From Aplysia californica (Eukaryota; Mollusca; Gastropoda; Aplysiida; Aplysiidae): 64,000 nucleotides of DNA. The notes beneath the pieces were generated by a model, which did no database searches, was not told the origin of the DNA, and saw only the letters and a list, made by a program, of their open reading frames with translations. Positions 1-12,114 of the stretch are shown one piece after another (within the stretch, counting starts at the first letter, position 1; each line of letters begins with the position of its first letter). The translations under genes were made by a program, and so were the position numbers. Location of the stretch: the NCBI RefSeq assembly GCF_000002075.1, contig NW_004797562.1:306120-370119 (forward strand). Reading direction: 5' to 3'.

Positions 1-79
1 GTCCGTCATGGTAATTTTTGTATATATTTAATAAAGTTTTAATGTCTGTTCAAATAGGAGGCCAGAATTGTTTTAATTA

Positions 80-252
80 CTGTCAAAATTGTCCAAGATT
101 GGCCACCCATTGACAAGGAGGAAAGATGCCTTAGACAGTGTCATTGTAATAATAATAATACAGACCAAAAAGATACAAAGAGGAAAGTGGGAAGTGGCTG
201 TTTGTACAGGTGACTGTCTTGTGCAGGTGGCTGTTAGAGCATGTTCAACTGT
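80..252. mobile_element. Short MITE, CAGTTGAACCT family (PPIH intron)
   Basis: Shares body text with the clearer copy at 27173-27334: a segment reading ...GGCCAC..., a run of CAtTGTAATAATAATA, then tGTACAgGTGaC and a right end GTTCAACTG before TA. The left end is degraded. Confidence 0.5.
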
Positions 253-261
253 GTACAAAAT

Positions 262-1053
262 CAGTAAGTGTAGTCTCAGGCCATGTCAACGAGGTCACCA
301 GGCGTGAACTAAAATCTCGTTGAATCGAGTGTTTGTTGTAGCAAACATAAGGTTTTGTGTAGATAATTACAGGCCTTGAGCGAGTAGGACGTAATGTATA
401 AAGAGAAGTAACAAGTGGTGCCTGAAGTGTCGGATTATGAGCTTTGCACAAAAAAACAATAAAAGGATTCGTTCAAATGCATGCCTGTGTCATCTTGGTT
501 GTTTGCCAAAAAGTTGTGTTGCTCTGTAGAGCTTAGCATGCGGCAACTTAAGATACCATAGACCAGCGCACAATTCATTACATAAATCTACGTCAGGACT
601 AGCTTCATTGTAATAATGATCCGTTGGGGGAGACTGACGCGTTTGTATCTGCGACGTTCCATGCCTGGACCGCTGGTGCCCTCTGACTCGCACACACAGT
701 GACATGTGTGCAGGCCGCCCATCCGACCCCGACACACACATGCCAACAACACATGTGTTAGTATGAAAGAAGGCCACCGATTGGTCGCATGCAGTCGGCT
801 AAGTGAACAATGGTTCACGATGCAGGTAATAGATGGTTTCCGGGAGTAGATAAAGTTCGTTGTGGGAGAAAAATGAGCAAAGCCACGACTGCGGGGGCTG
901 TTCACCATGGAAGCTACCTCGTTGAATCTGAGCTTGCTGATTTAAGTGCCTGTTGAATCCGGGTTATTTTTATTGATTTTAAAGAAGGAAAAAAAAGGGG
1001 GAATCCATCTCCTCTGGTTGAATCCGAGTTCTCGTTGAATCTGAGTTCCACTG
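262..1053 (+). mobile_element. TA-inserting MITE, family A (TTGAATCCGAG word)
   Basis: Long-range match to 34923-35743: same internal stretches such as GCCTGTGTCATC, AAAAAGTTGTGTTGCT and TCTACGTCA. The right end reads CTGAGTTCCACTG before TA. The word TTGAATCyGAG recurs near both ends, often with CTCG in front. No transposase is seen, so it is non-autonomous. End style (CAGT, TA duplication) resembles pogo/Tigger elements of the Tc1-mariner superfamily. Confidence 0.75.
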
Positions 1054-2313
1054 TATCACGTCACACTTGCTAGAAATTAACTTTGAAGTCTGGGCCATGC
1101 TATCAGTTTGTGCAAAGTGAGCTCTACAATAAGTCTGTTGTTCGCTTTAACTGTTGTATGTGTCTTAAGCATTTAGATTACATTTTATACTTTTATTAAA
1201 GTAAATGACTACCAAATTTTGAATAAAATCATGTGTGACAAAATGTCTATCTCCATAATGTACTAATGTCCGTAAATACCCAGAGCTTGATAGAGTGACT
1301 AAAAGTTTTTTGTTTTTTTTCCAGAAGTTAATTTCTTTCTGAGAGACATAGGCTGGTGGGGCACCTAAAAATTGTGATTTTGGGTGAAATTATAAAAACT
1401 GGGAGTATCACTTATTATATTTCCTGGATATTTCCTGAACAATGTCCAAAAACGTATGGAAGCGTTTCTGTACCCTAAAGTGCTGTTTGAAGGAATTTTA
1501 GAGCAAAGAGTAGGGACTTTTTAGAAGAAAATAATTGCCACTCTTTGCACCACTTATATGTGCTTTAGTTTTAGTATAAAACCTCCTTTCCATGTCTGCG
1601 GTGTTAGTAATATCAAGTAGTTGCCGCGTTTTAGTTTGAAATATGTTGTGAATGTTTTTACTGGAAAGAGAATTATTTTGGCCTTTTTTTACCTTTATCG
1701 GACGTTTTCTCAAAAATGCTGTTTTCACGCACATCATCCCATTTTTCTGCTTTGTTTCAAATTCAATTTTAAAGGTAACTTTCACAGAATGTTAAAAACG
1801 ACTAGTTGTTAAAAGTGGTCTGAGGAATTTTTGATTGCATTTGTAGTTTTTTTTATAAATGGCCTCCAAAATCCCGATTTTTCTTCTTTTTTTTTTTTCA
1901 CAGCTATACAATAAGCTGATTTTTAGGTACCATAAAATGAAAACTAAAGCATATATTAAAAAATTCCTCAAACTGATTTTTAGATCTGTACTTTGCCAAA
2001 TTAAAAGTGTATTTGTTGAAAAACAAGTGAATAAAATGGGATCAGAATAGGTATACAAAATCCAATATGGCCGCCATTTCCATGGCAATCGAACCAGATT
2101 TACTTTTTTTTAACAATAGATTTTAAATCCCCAATGATACATGATGTCCCACCGCAAATATGAGCTCTCTAGGGTTTGTAATAGCCGAGGTAGCCTTCAG
2201 GTAGGGCGAGGGATAGATAGACCAGAGTGCTTGCTTTGTCTAGGTGTAGAGAGGAGAAAACCTGTGTGTACATGTGTTGAACAGGTTGATAGCATGACCC
2301 TTGGCTTCCCCAG
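1054..2313. other. PPIH intron remainder, no gene seen
   Basis: AT-rich sequence with poly-T runs. Searches by eye for the preceding PPIH exon (the QGGDFVN part) on the + strand found nothing, so that exon should lie before base 1. Confidence 0.5.
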
Positions 2314-2409
2314 GGGGACGGAACTGGAATGACCAGCATCTACGCAGGGCGGCCATTTGCAGATGAGAACTTCAAATTGAGACACGAATGCTCGGGTATC
2401 TTGTCCATG
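2314..2409 (+). CDS. PPIH: PPIH exon with the FADENF segment
   Basis: Preceded by TTCCCCAG and followed by GTATGT; 32 whole codons, phase 0 at both ends. Encodes GDGTG through GILSM, part of the cyclophilin beta barrel. Confidence 0.92.
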
Positions 2410-5400
2410 GTATGTCATTTATTGTTTGAAGCAGTTGCCACAGTGAATTGTTTGTTGCTTTGCTGCCAACCAAAATGTAAAAAAACTGTAGTACATTTTG
2501 AGAATTAGAATATGTTAGTATAAATAGAGTGTGTAAGTACAACTGGGTACAATCTTTTGAAAAAAATGTCTTTTCTCTTATTACATCCTTTTAAAAACTT
2601 CTTTTCAAAAGATCCAATGGATAAACCTAATTAGTTATGTGATGTGCAAAGTTAAAGAAATGCTCTACTTTCTATGAGATACAGAATCTCAAACTTTGAA
2701 TTGCTATTTTCTACACTGGGTTTTTTGTCTATATAAAATAGGTACAATTGTTTTTATACTTCTACTGTTTCTATTTCAGGTGAACCTGTGAGCTAACTGT
2801 CAGAGATTCGAGACTCTTACTTACCAGATGAACATGTAGTCATAGTACTTCTTGTCCCCATCTTTAAAGAATTAAATTTAAAGCACGGTTGTTTTTTGTT
2901 TTCTTTTCTTTCTTTATCCAAAAAAGGTTTATAGCAGTGGCCTTAAAAGTAAAGCCTTTTCATTGTATAGTTTTCTGTAGCCCGATGTTAATTTTTGGAT
3001 TTTTAAAATTCCGTAGTTGATGACCTGGACAATACAAATGTAGTTTCTATTCTTTTCTTTGGCCAGGCGAACAGCGGGAGAGACACAAACGGCTGCCAGT
3101 TTTTCATCACATGTACAAAGACAGACTTTCTTGATTTGAAGCATGTTGTATTTGGTAAGATTACTAATGTTTATCTATAACTTAGGATTTGTTTTTCTAT
3201 AAAGATGTATAGGCTTATAGCCTTCACATCGTGGCTGTATCAAGAAAATTAGCAACTCCAATGTTCTTAACTCTCCATTTAACTGTTGAACCCTGAACTC
3301 CTGAACCTACCATGACCCCACACCTGAGCACCTATCCCTGATATTGATGACTGGGACTGATCAGCTCATCAAACACTTCACAAACCGCTTTAAACACATT
3401 TTTCTTCAAATTTCGCTCCACAGACACACAATTATTTCCTTCTTCAATCCCGCAGGGAATAACTTATTTTATTCTGGTTGAATAGAAATAAAACCACACA
3501 AACAAGAAGGGGTGTTTCCGAGCGGGATCTTGAAGCACAGGGAAGTTAAAGCTGTCCTGCTTAAGAGGAATTTCAAGTTGAAAGTGTTTAAGCAGTCATA
3601 TGGCATGTGATGTGGAGTTTCCCGTTTTTCTTGTGACAGCACCGATATGATGTAATATAATCTGGAGGATTCAAGTATGCGAATGTTAAGAGGGATAACT
3701 CCAGCAGTGTTGTGCAGTCGAGCAAGCCCATTTTGATTTTGAATTGGTAGAGAGAAGTAGTTCTTGCAGAGGGGTAACTCAGTATGACCAGAGTTATCTG
3801 TCCTCTTCTGAATGTCACTGGCCTAAAAAAAATCCTATACCGTTGTCACATTTCGAGAAAAAGGAGCTTGACACTGCACTGTATATGCTATATTTGTCTC
3901 TGGTTTCAGCGATTTCAATTAAATTGAAGAACGTAAACAACTGCTAGTGATTTTTTTTTTTTTTAGTTTAGATGTTTTTCACGCCCCTACTGGCATAATT
4001 TAGATCATTTAGGAGGCGGGCTTCGGCCCTGCCTGTCAAGGCAAACCTTGGCTGAGAGGGCTACAACATCACAACAGAAAGACCGAGATACATGATAAAA
4101 ATTCTGCCCTTTCGGCAATCAAACTACGGTCTCCTGCGTGCGACATGTGATAGGGTAGCCCTGAACAGCCACACAACAGAAGCTGGTCACTTGGTTTTCT
4201 TTCTTTAATTCTTTTATAACTCTTCAGAATGAGAAAAGTTGCCACTTAGTAAGTGACTTACCAATGTTACTAATGATAGCAATATTATTGTTGTCCTTGG
4301 AAAATTCTTTTAACTGTTCAATCATTCATTGAGAGTCCTTTTTTTTCATAAAAAACGTTTCCCCCTAAGCGCTGAGTAGGAGTGGTCTCTAATGAAAGAA
4401 AATATATGAAGGAGAGAAGACAACCACTTGAGTTGTTGTATTACTACAGTTAATATATACTTTAAACTCTCTGCTTCATGTCACGTCTAGCAGTGTCTGC
4501 AGGGTAGTGGTTAGGATCTTCGCTATTTCATGCTGAATACTTGAGCTCAATTCCCAAGTGGGAAACTAATTTTACTGAGTATCTCCATCTGTCTGATGGA
4601 AGTCATCTAGGTTGTCCCTGATAGGCAGGGTTGAAGTTGTCTGTAGTCTGTCAACTAAATTCTAAGTACAGTGAAAACCATATATATGGTCACTTTTAAG
4701 GACAAGTGGGCTAACCCAGATTTCGGGGGGTTCCTGAAATCTTGACCTACACCTACACCAAAAGTGAACATTGCCCTGCCTGTAGGAGAAGTTTGGTTTC
4801 ATTGGTGTATTAGTTTGGTTATAGAGAAAACTCTCCTTGTCTTTTAAAGAAACTGAACAAGGGCCCAAAAACTTTTCCTTCGATTTTCTCAAAACAGCAT
4901 TTTTCGGGATAGCCCCCTTGTGCTTAAAAGTGATCATATAACAGGCCCGGTAATAACAGGGATCTGGTAATAACTGATTATTTAAATCCCCGTTTTTTTC
5001 CTACTTTTCTCTCTATTAAAAGTTATCAGCAATAACACGGCCTTATTGTAGCCCAATCAGTTATAGCAGGGACAAAGCCTCATTAACAATGTGTAAAAAG
5101 TAAGAGAAAGAGAGACAGACAGACAGAGTAACGCAGTGATGGGGCACGCCACTGCAAGCACACGCAGTGGGTGAAGCGAGAGAGGGCTGCGGTGTGCTGC
5201 AGACTTCAATCAGCCCTAAGCCAAGCTACACGCACATGTAATGTGTCATGCGCAAGGTACTTGTGGCAAGGGAAACTACCTGTGAATAAATATAGCTGGA
5301 TTTGTCCACAAGTGTTTACTTCCCTTGCATTCTGATTTAACAAGGATCTGATATAACAGGACCTTTTCTCTGGTCCCACCATCCCTGTTATATCAGGTTT

Positions 5401-5589
5401 CCACTGTATTGCAGACAGGGGCTTAGAATATTGACAATGAATTGTAATTCACAACAACCACATTCATCGGTCTCCACAGGTAAAATCGTGGACGGCCACC
5501 TAGTGTTGAGGAAGATAGAGAACGTTCCTGTGGGCCCCAACAACAAGCCCAAGATCCCGGTCACCATATCAGAATGTGGGGAGATGTGA
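2314..5589 (+). CDS. PPIH: Peptidyl-prolyl cis-trans isomerase H (cyclophilin H), 3' three coding exons
   Basis: Partial gene; exons 2314-2409, 3067-3154 and 5480-5589 give 97 residues and a TGA stop. The reading runs [10 protein letters not shown]...[11 protein letters not shown], then [16 protein letters not shown]...HVVFG, then [13 protein letters not shown] and the end SECGEM. The GPNNKP loop and the C-terminal CGEM tail match cyclophilin H rather than cyclophilin A. The family isomerises proline bonds and works in the U4/U6.U5 tri-snRNP with PRPF4. Splice phases 0 and 1 agree between exons. The catalytic arginine and the QGGDFVN segment belong to exons before the window. The tryptophan used by many cyclophilins for cyclosporin binding (DWLD in human PPIH) is phenylalanine here (DFLD). 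Very confident in identity; the 5' end is absent. Confidence 0.93.
3067..3154 (+). CDS. PPIH: PPIH exon with the NGCQFFITC active-site strand
   Basis: Acceptor TTTGGCCAG, donor GTAAGA, ending in phase 1. It holds the conserved Gln and Phe of QFF and the His of KHVVFG, which line the proline pocket. The usual Trp before LD is Phe. Confidence 0.93.
3986..4185 (-). mobile_element. tRNA-derived SINE, second family, copy 1 (PPIH intron)
   Basis: On the - strand a tRNA-like head near 4185-4110 carries a box-B-like GTTTGATTGCC, followed by a body containing GGGCCGAAGCCCGCCTCC. The same body and order recur at 50277-50645. Derived from pol III transcripts by LINE machinery, on general knowledge of SINEs. 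Confidence 0.65.
4671..5407. mobile_element. Composite of TA-inserting MITEs, family H (ATAACAGGGATC word)
   Basis: Left end CAGTGAAAACCATATATATG after TA; right end CATCCCTGTTATATCAGG then TTTCCACTG before TA. TAATAACAGG and related words recur near the right end. A second inverted pair (TGGTCACTTTTAAG near 4690, CTTAAAAGTGATCA near 4930) suggests one element inside another. Confidence 0.55.
5480..5589 (+). CDS. PPIH: PPIH last coding exon
   Basis: Acceptor CTCCACAG; encodes [16 protein letters not shown] to CGEM and stop TGA at 5587-5589. The window's first polyadenylation signal follows 75 bases later. Confidence 0.94.
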
Positions 5590-5663
5590 CACCCACATGC
5601 CACCCACTTTATACTGGTTGCTTGTTTGCATCATCCTCACCCTCCTATTCACATTGCCATTTG

Positions 5664-5669
5664 AATAAA
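5664..5669 (+). terminator. PPIH: Polyadenylation signal of PPIH
   Basis: AATAAA 75 bases after the PPIH stop, the first canonical hexamer downstream. It implies a short 3' UTR of roughly 100 bases. Confidence 0.7.
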
Positions 5670-5894
5670 CACACAGTCTTAGGAACCATGTCAATTTTTA
5701 ATTTGACTTGTCGTTGGTTTTTTTCTCTATCACACATCTACTTAATTAAATAAATACAACGTTGCTGTTATTGTTTCAGAAATATACTGCTGACCTTTTT
5801 GTTATCAATCCAGAAATATACTGCTGATTTTATTGTTGTTGTTTTCGCTCTCAGTCCAAAATAAGTGTTGTTGGGTTTTTTTTAGTCAATCTAG

Positions 5895-6121
5895 ACATAT
5901 CGCTGCCTCAGAATTACAAAAACATCTATCTGACATTTTTGGGGCATTTTGGGTAGACAATCTGCTCCATCAAAATTGTAAGATTATTCCGAATCGTTAT
6001 CAAGATATTCGAATAATTGCATTTTTAAAAGTTTGAAACTCAAAATTTTTTATGTCAAATTTCTCAAAACTAGGTAGGCTACTGAGCAGATAGAACTTTG
6101 TAATTTTGAGGTAGTGATATA
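5895..6121. mobile_element. MITE with ATATCGCTACCTCAG ends, copy 1
   Basis: Ends ACATATCGCTGCCTCAGAAT and AATTTTGAGGTAGTGATAT are inverted repeats. The body shares TCAAATTTCTCAAAACTAG and ACTGAGCAGATAGAAC with copies at 33464-33654 and 63411-63674. Confidence 0.75.
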
Positions 6122-6200
6122 CTGCTATGATCATGGTCAAGGATTTCCCCCAATTCTTTTTTATTCATCATTTCATCTGTTTCTTGAATGAACTGAATTA

Positions 6201-6490
6201 GGGACACTCGTGGTCTAGAAGTACAGTGTTCGCTTCTCATTCAGCTGGTCCCGGCTTCGAAACTTGAAGATGGAAATTTTTTTCTCAAAAAAATTGTATC
6301 TTTTCACCTTTTGTGCTTTCATAGCATGTTCTCTTGTCTGCTTTCATCTTCACTTTCAATAAGGAGTAGGCTTCCTCCGCCATCAGGCAAAATTCAAAGT
6401 TAATTCCTACCAAACTGAAAGTACTTTATAATAATGTGTCCCATGCGCTCATTTGACTTTTATGCAGTTGCAAGCGCCGTAACACACTAA
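6201..6490 (+). mobile_element. tRNA-derived SINE, first family, copy 1
   Basis: Head at 6201-6275 has a box-A-like CGTGGTCTAGAAG and box-B-like region GGCTTCGAAAC. The body includes TCTTGTCTGCTTTCATC, shared with 45909-46393. The 3' tail reads ATGCAGTTGCAAGCGCCGTAA, a tail also seen in other repeats here. Confidence 0.72.
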
Positions 6491-7347
6491 CCAAAAAACA
6501 AACAAACCAAACCTGGATCAAGTCCGAGAGTATAGTAGTAGTATAGGGCAAAAATAAGTTCTAATGAGTCAACACCTCTGTCAACTTCTTCTTATTGATG
6601 TTTGTATTTTTCCACATCAGTGAAGTGATCAAACTTGGCACATATTGGATATGCACTATGTGCTCTCCCAGGCAAGGTCAGTTCTGGCTTGAACTTCGAA
6701 CTCATTTGCTTGTCGTCATTTTCTTCTTTATTGCACTGCTAGGTCACAAGGGAAGTTGACTGTCAATTTTCTGACCCACCATGAACCAGATGGTTTACAC
6801 GTACTATCTCCATAATGTTGTCTATTTTTCTGCAAGAATGTAATCTGTTTGCCTTTCAAGTAGCCGTGCTGCATTTTCAAAAGCAGTCGTAACTGTTTGA
6901 TTTTTCAGTAGAAATTGTATAATATGTAGACAAAAAATAGACTGACATGCACCTGTTTAAAAAAGCAAGGAGTTGTACAAATGTAAATCACGTTTTATTG
7001 CATGGAGGTGACCTCTGAATATCATTACAACAAAAAATTGTCATAGATTGTCGTATATATAATGCCGACTCTCTGCTTGATGAATAAGTACAGTATACAT
7101 ACACTCTGATCCACTCAAACATGTTTGAGTAAACCCAGTGCTCCATTTCAAGAATTTTGAGCAACACATTTCACTTTTTCAGCACATTCATCAAACCCAC
7201 ATGTCATCACTAGGGTTAACCATAAGGCCACTGCGGTGTTACTCAAAGTTACTGTACTCTCCTCGGTTTCCCCCACTAGGTCACGGTCGACAGCTGGTTC
7301 TTCAACCCATACAGCAAAATGATTTTAGATGATATGTCTAACTGATT

Positions 7348-7531
7348 ACTGTGGAGTCTGCTTAAATCGAGCATGGTTAATCCGAAAAAGTTGTAAAATG
7401 AAGCCACAAAAGGTAAAATCCCTGATTTTGTTTTTTTCAATAGCAGCTTCTAATCACCAAAAAGCCAGCTAAACCAACGAAAATCTTAAAGTTTAAAGTT
7501 CCACAGACTACGGTTTAAACAAACTCCGTAG
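7348..7531 (+). mobile_element. TA-inserting MITE, family C, copy 1
   Basis: Begins CTGTGGAGTCTGCTTAAATC with GGTTAATCCGAA just inside, the same order as 8521-8696. The right end is eroded around AAAGTTCCACAGACTACGG. Confidence 0.55.
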
Positions 7532-8520
7532 TGCGTCCACATACTGAAAAAAATGAGAATTATAGAGACAGGTAGCCTACTGTATCAAATAAAAAAGACT
7601 TGTCAAATATAAAAATGTTGCTCTGATAAAAAAAAAATTGCAGTACAAATACTGTCAGGCAAATCACAGATTTTCAATAGTCATACTCATACTCATGGAC
7701 AACTTAGAGTCTTCTAAGTTTTCACCTCACCATCTACACTAGCTGTAGGCTCCTGCACAGATGGCAAGGGACCACACACATAAGCTATAAATCAGGGGAG
7801 GTTTTTTTGCATGTGACTTGAATTCGCAATTTTTAAATTTTAAAGAAATTAGCAAAATCAAGTTGTTCATAAGATATTAAAAGGGACACTACTGCATTGG
7901 AACACAGGATACAAAACAACTCGAATTGCAAATTCAAAACGTTTGTGGAAAACAAAATGGGCAAAATGATAATTTTTTAAGAAAAAAAAAAGCTAGATCT
8001 ATTTCTTATAAAAAAACCTGAAATACTATACCAGTATACATCAAAAGAATATGTTCCATTGTAGTTTTGTTCTAGCACCATACTGCCCTCATCCTTTGTA
8101 CCATGCCTTCTGAATACATAAGGAGAAAGAACCAATAAATTGACTTATTGAAAGTGATTTTTGCAACCATCCTGCCCGCTAACGGTGCTACTCAATAACA
8201 ATAACACTCCCCAAACCCCAGACCTGAGACGATGGAGCCAAAGTCCACCGCTTACAATCAGTGGCAGGCCTTTATATGAAGTATAACACAAATAGCTCGA
8301 ATTTGTCGGGGTCTCGGTAGTCCAAGGGATCCGTAGTTCGAAGGATATCTTACAAAGATGAAGAAGAAAAAAAAAACCGGGACCGCAGGCACAGTTAGAC
8401 TGATGCATGATTTTGAGTCTTCTGTGTTCGACCTGTCCGTGTTCTTCTGTATATAAGTATATATATACATAAAATACAAATTAGTATTAGCAATTTTGTG
8501 CAAACTTCAAGATGAAGTAT

Positions 8521-8696
8521 AGTGGAGTCTGCTTAACCTGAACACAGTTAATCCGAATAAGCTGTACACGGAAGGAAAATAAAATCCCCTATTTTTTTTT
8601 TTCTGTCGATTTGAGCAACCTCTCCAGGGTGAAAACCCAGCTGAACAGAAGAAAATCCGATGGTTCCACAGATTTCAATTCAGGCAGACTCCACTG
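8521..8696 (+). mobile_element. TA-inserting MITE, family C, copy 2
   Basis: Left AGTGGAGTCTGCTTAACC and right GGCAGACTCCACTG then TA are inverted repeats of about 17 bases. Inside lie AGTTAATCCGAATAAGC and a poly-T tract. 176 bases, no coding capacity. Confidence 0.8.
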
Positions 8697-8848
8697 TAAT
8701 AATTTCTGAAGCCTTAGATAAAAATCCTAACAGTACTTTATGAGGTCATTCTTGAAGCCTCTATTTCTAGCGCCTATTTTATATAATGTTATAAGCAAAA
8801 CTATGCATACATATATATATATCAGTGAGAGTACTTGCCTTTGGAGAA

Positions 8849-8908
8849 CACACACGCACACACACACGCACACACACACAAACATACACACACACAAACA
8901 CACACATG
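8849..8908. repeat. (AC)n microsatellite
   Basis: About 60 bases of ACACAC with scattered G and T. Open frames over it (Thr-His or Val-Cys runs) are artefacts of the repeat. Confidence 0.95.
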
Positions 8909-9292
8909 TACAGGAGTACCGCCTCAATAGGGTTATCATCTTTCTCAAGTAGATTAGGTAAAATGGTATCAATATGCAATGGTACAACAGTACCTAAAGA
9001 CGACTTTCTTCGGGAATAAAAGCATGGCACGCTCTGACTATGTGGATAAATGATGAAGCAAAAATATCATAATGCATCAAAATATGGGAACAGAATCTGA
9101 ATTATGCTATACTTAATAAAATGTCACATCAGAATGAGAAATGGAGCTGAAATCCCAATAAAATACTGACAATCAGTGAGTAATTTCTCAAATCAATAAT
9201 ATGGTAGTTGAAAAGATTAAGTGAATATTTTGGGAAAAAGAATTGAATATAAGGAAAGCTCAGACTCTTTCAGTCTTTAGCTTTGCAGAATA

Positions 9293-10688
9293 CAGCAGTC
9301 TCTCCCTAACTGCACTGTGCTCAGGAGGGCTCCTAAGCATATGTTTACACGGAACTTGTGTTTCTGTGAAACCTTGCTAAGACTAAGAGGGAACAAGGAC
9401 ACCTGAACCGTCTCATTTCCTTGATATAGTAGAGATAACTACAGTCCAACACGGGTAACCCAAATTTGACGGGGATTGGAAATAGTGTTCGAGATTTCCA
9501 TAATTCGTCATGTCCACGTCTGTGAAAGCCCCAATTACAAAGAAATAGAAAATCAAGGGAGGTAAAAAAGAACATTAAAACCATGAACGAGGTTAGCTCA
9601 CCTGATGAACGTGTCGACAGTGTGAAAGGAAAAAGATGAATGAAAGTGGAAAGCAGAAAATCTCACGTGTGCACAGCAGACTCCTACGTCATTCCTTTCC
9701 TCTCATTTCATTGGCTTACAGAAAGTTTGGCCTCTCGCCATCCGCACCACGTGCGTTCCACAGCATGATTGCATGCCTGGTGAGCCAGTCATGTGGTACA
9801 GTCAGCATCACTTCCCAGCCCTCCCCTTCCAAATCCCCTCTTTCTCTAGCCTCTCGTGGTGAGACAAGGACCACGTTTTGGCTGTAACGGTAACAAAGAA
9901 ACACCTACCCTCAGCCAGAAAGGCTGTAAAGCAAGGTCTTTAGTTGAGAATGCGAAGTGGTTTTGTTCAAGATTCGAGTGTTGCAAATGTTGCGTGTTCG
10001 GAAACTCCATGAAGTCGACACAAAGAAAACATAGGGAGAGAAACGGGACAGAGCATTATGTTCGAGATACCCGAGAATTCGAGATTTTCGCGATTGAGCG
10101 TGGACTCTACATATTACCTCTCTTTAGGGTGAGGGGAACGGGCGCTTTCACCAATAATGTAACGAAATGGAAACTTGAATGTTGGTCATAAAGGGTTCCC
10201 AAGTCGTGGATGACGTCGACAAAGGTGTTGAATGAGTGTTGGAAAAAAGCAGAAAGACTGATTCACCATACTGTCAGAAACAGATAAAGCAAATTGTGGG
10301 TGACAGTCATAGGGAACAGCGCTCAGGAACATCTCTTTCCAAGTGACCACTCCCGACTACCAGTCATCCATAATAACTTGGTAAATGCATGGATGATATC
10401 AGACATTCTGAGAGACTTCTCTCGTGATTCATCGAACAAACCTTGTCAAATATCGCGTTCTCTGGACTTGTCTTTCTTCTCACCCACTCCGTCCAGGTTG
10501 TTGCAAAGATTTCCCTTTGTCAAGCTTTTCCAATGTGCACATTCCACAGATCGAAGTGTTAGCAAGAGGAAGTTGCGACTGCCCTTTTGTACATCTAAAT
10601 TATGAAGTTTAAAAAAAAACATCATATGAAGCCTGTGTTTGAGCAGAGCATGCTTTTGCATGGAGCACGTTTAGGCAGAGACAACTAA
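9293..10688 (+). mobile_element. TA-inserting MITE, family E, copy with nested insertion
   Basis: Left end CAGCAGTCTCTCCCTAACTG continues into GTGCTCAGGAGGGCTCCTAA, matching 20461-21427 base for base over long stretches. The right end is GCACGTTTAGGCAGAGACAA. It is longer than the other copy because another element sits at about 9439-10109. Confidence 0.75.
9439..10109. mobile_element. MITE nested in the family E copy
   Basis: Starts CAGTCCAACACGGGTAACCC after TA and ends near GAGCGTGGACTCTACATA. GAGATACCCGAGAATTCGAG near the right end answers GGGTAACCCAAATTTGA and TTCGAGATTTCCATAATTCG on the left. The match of the two ends is imperfect, so the borders are approximate. Confidence 0.5.
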
Positions 10689-10689
10689 T

Positions 10690-11845
10690 TATAAGTTTTC
10701 AATGAGCCAGAGTGACAAAATATGAGATACAGTATTGGATACTAATGGTAAGTTGATCTAGTCTACATAACTAAAAAAGTGATTCCTCAATATAAAATTC
10801 TACATGCAATTAAACAAAAAAGAAATAAAAATACCGGGTACCATTCTAATCTTCCCAAAGAACATTCAGATTACAATGTGTATTCCAGAGAATACTCGTG
10901 GTGCGGTATCCCAAAAAACACCATCATACAAAGTAAACCTTCTCAATAACCCCCTAGCCATTTGGAGGGTTGTGGATGACCTATCCTGTATTGCGTTTGT
11001 CTGTGGAGCAACATGGTGCAATTTTTGTCTGTCCTACAACACAGTGCAATAACCCGTCATCATAATGGTGCATAATATTTTTTTTTAATATAGAAACTTC
11101 CTGAGAGCACTGAATCAATGGTAGACTTATGTAACAAGTCCTTTCCATTGTTTTGGTAAACGCGAGTAACAAGATCTCAAGAACAAAATCACAGATTTTA
11201 AAGACGAGAGTAAAAAAAAGCGCTCTTATTCCTGTACTCCCCTTCCACCCCATCCAACAGCCAAAGATAATACTTTTACTATTAATGGTACACAGGGCTG
11301 CTTATTTCTACCGATTTTTTCAGTATGTACCAGTTTTGGACCTGCTTTAATCATCATACTAAAGGAGGTGCCTAAACTACCAAATTTACAATGGGCACCG
11401 AGATTAGAATCAAAGTTTATAAATGTTTACAAAAACGTTATATCATATCATCAACATTGCTCACCTTCACAATATTCGCACACACATAAAATAAGATATA
11501 TAAAGTATAATTTCTTAATAATATTTCTAGAAGCTAGCTCTGCTTGATGGCAACTACTTGTACCTGGGTAAAGTTTATCCTTTTCGTCCCCTTCTTTATC
11601 TGTACTATTTGATTTTAGGCCAAAGTTACAAAAATTTACCCTGAATCTACCTCAAATGGGAACTTAGGCAGCACTGAGAACAATTCAAAGTGGATAGGCA
11701 AAGTTAATGTGAAGAGGGGAGGTGAGGGAAGAGTTGTTATCTTTAATTTTCTTACTGTCCTGTTCAATGTAATCCAAATTAAACCAGAGAGAGGAAGTGG
11801 GAAGAGAGAGAGAGAGAGGGGGGGGGGGAAGGATCACTATGTTTT
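10690..11845. other. Intergenic stretch between PPIH and TPK1, no gene seen
   Basis: AT-rich, no convincing frame on either strand and no clear inverted ends. Confidence 0.5.
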
Positions 11846-11856
11846 TTTATTTTATT
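11846..11856 (-). terminator. TPK1: Candidate polyadenylation signals of TPK1
   Basis: Two overlapping AATAAA hexamers on the - strand, about 140 bases past the TPK1 stop. They are probably supplied by the repeat tail lying here. Confidence 0.5.
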
Positions 11857-11925
11857 GTAAAGCACACTGAGCACTTTCCTCGTGGAAATATGCTATATAA
11901 AATGTATATTTGTAATCTACTATCA
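11846..11925 (+). repeat. LINE/SINE 3' tail overlapping the TPK1 3' end
   Basis: Reads ATTGTAAAGCACACTGAGCA then GTGGAAATATGCTATATAAA, the layout of L2/CR1-type 3' ends (GTAAAGCGC...GCGCTATATAAAT). It overlaps possible TPK1 polyadenylation signals on the other strand. Confidence 0.5.
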
Positions 11926-11995
11926 TTACTAAGGGAAAAGGAGGGGTGTTTGTGTGTGTGTCCACTGAACACTTTTGTCCAGCAGCTTGGCCCTC

Positions 11996-12114
11996 TCATT
12001 CCTGCTTGTAGCCCATGACCCACAGAAGAGGCTGGTCAGTTGAGACGGTCACTGTTGGGCTGGCCAGCGAGTTGGACGTGCTGATGAGCTCTCCGAACCT
12101 CATACTGTCCTTGT
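11996..12114 (-). CDS. TPK1: TPK1 last coding exon
   Basis: Encodes KDSMRFGELISTSNSLA to VMGYKQE and TGA. The STSNS turn contributes to the thiamin site in the family. Confidence 0.94.

Noticed and set aside
1498-2088. Lys/Phe-rich small frames on both strands
   Set aside because: AT-rich intron sequence with no motif, no splice support and no partner.
1-2313. Earlier PPIH exons
   Set aside because: No frame matching the QGGDFVN or FHRVIKDF segments was found on the + strand, so they are taken to lie outside the window.
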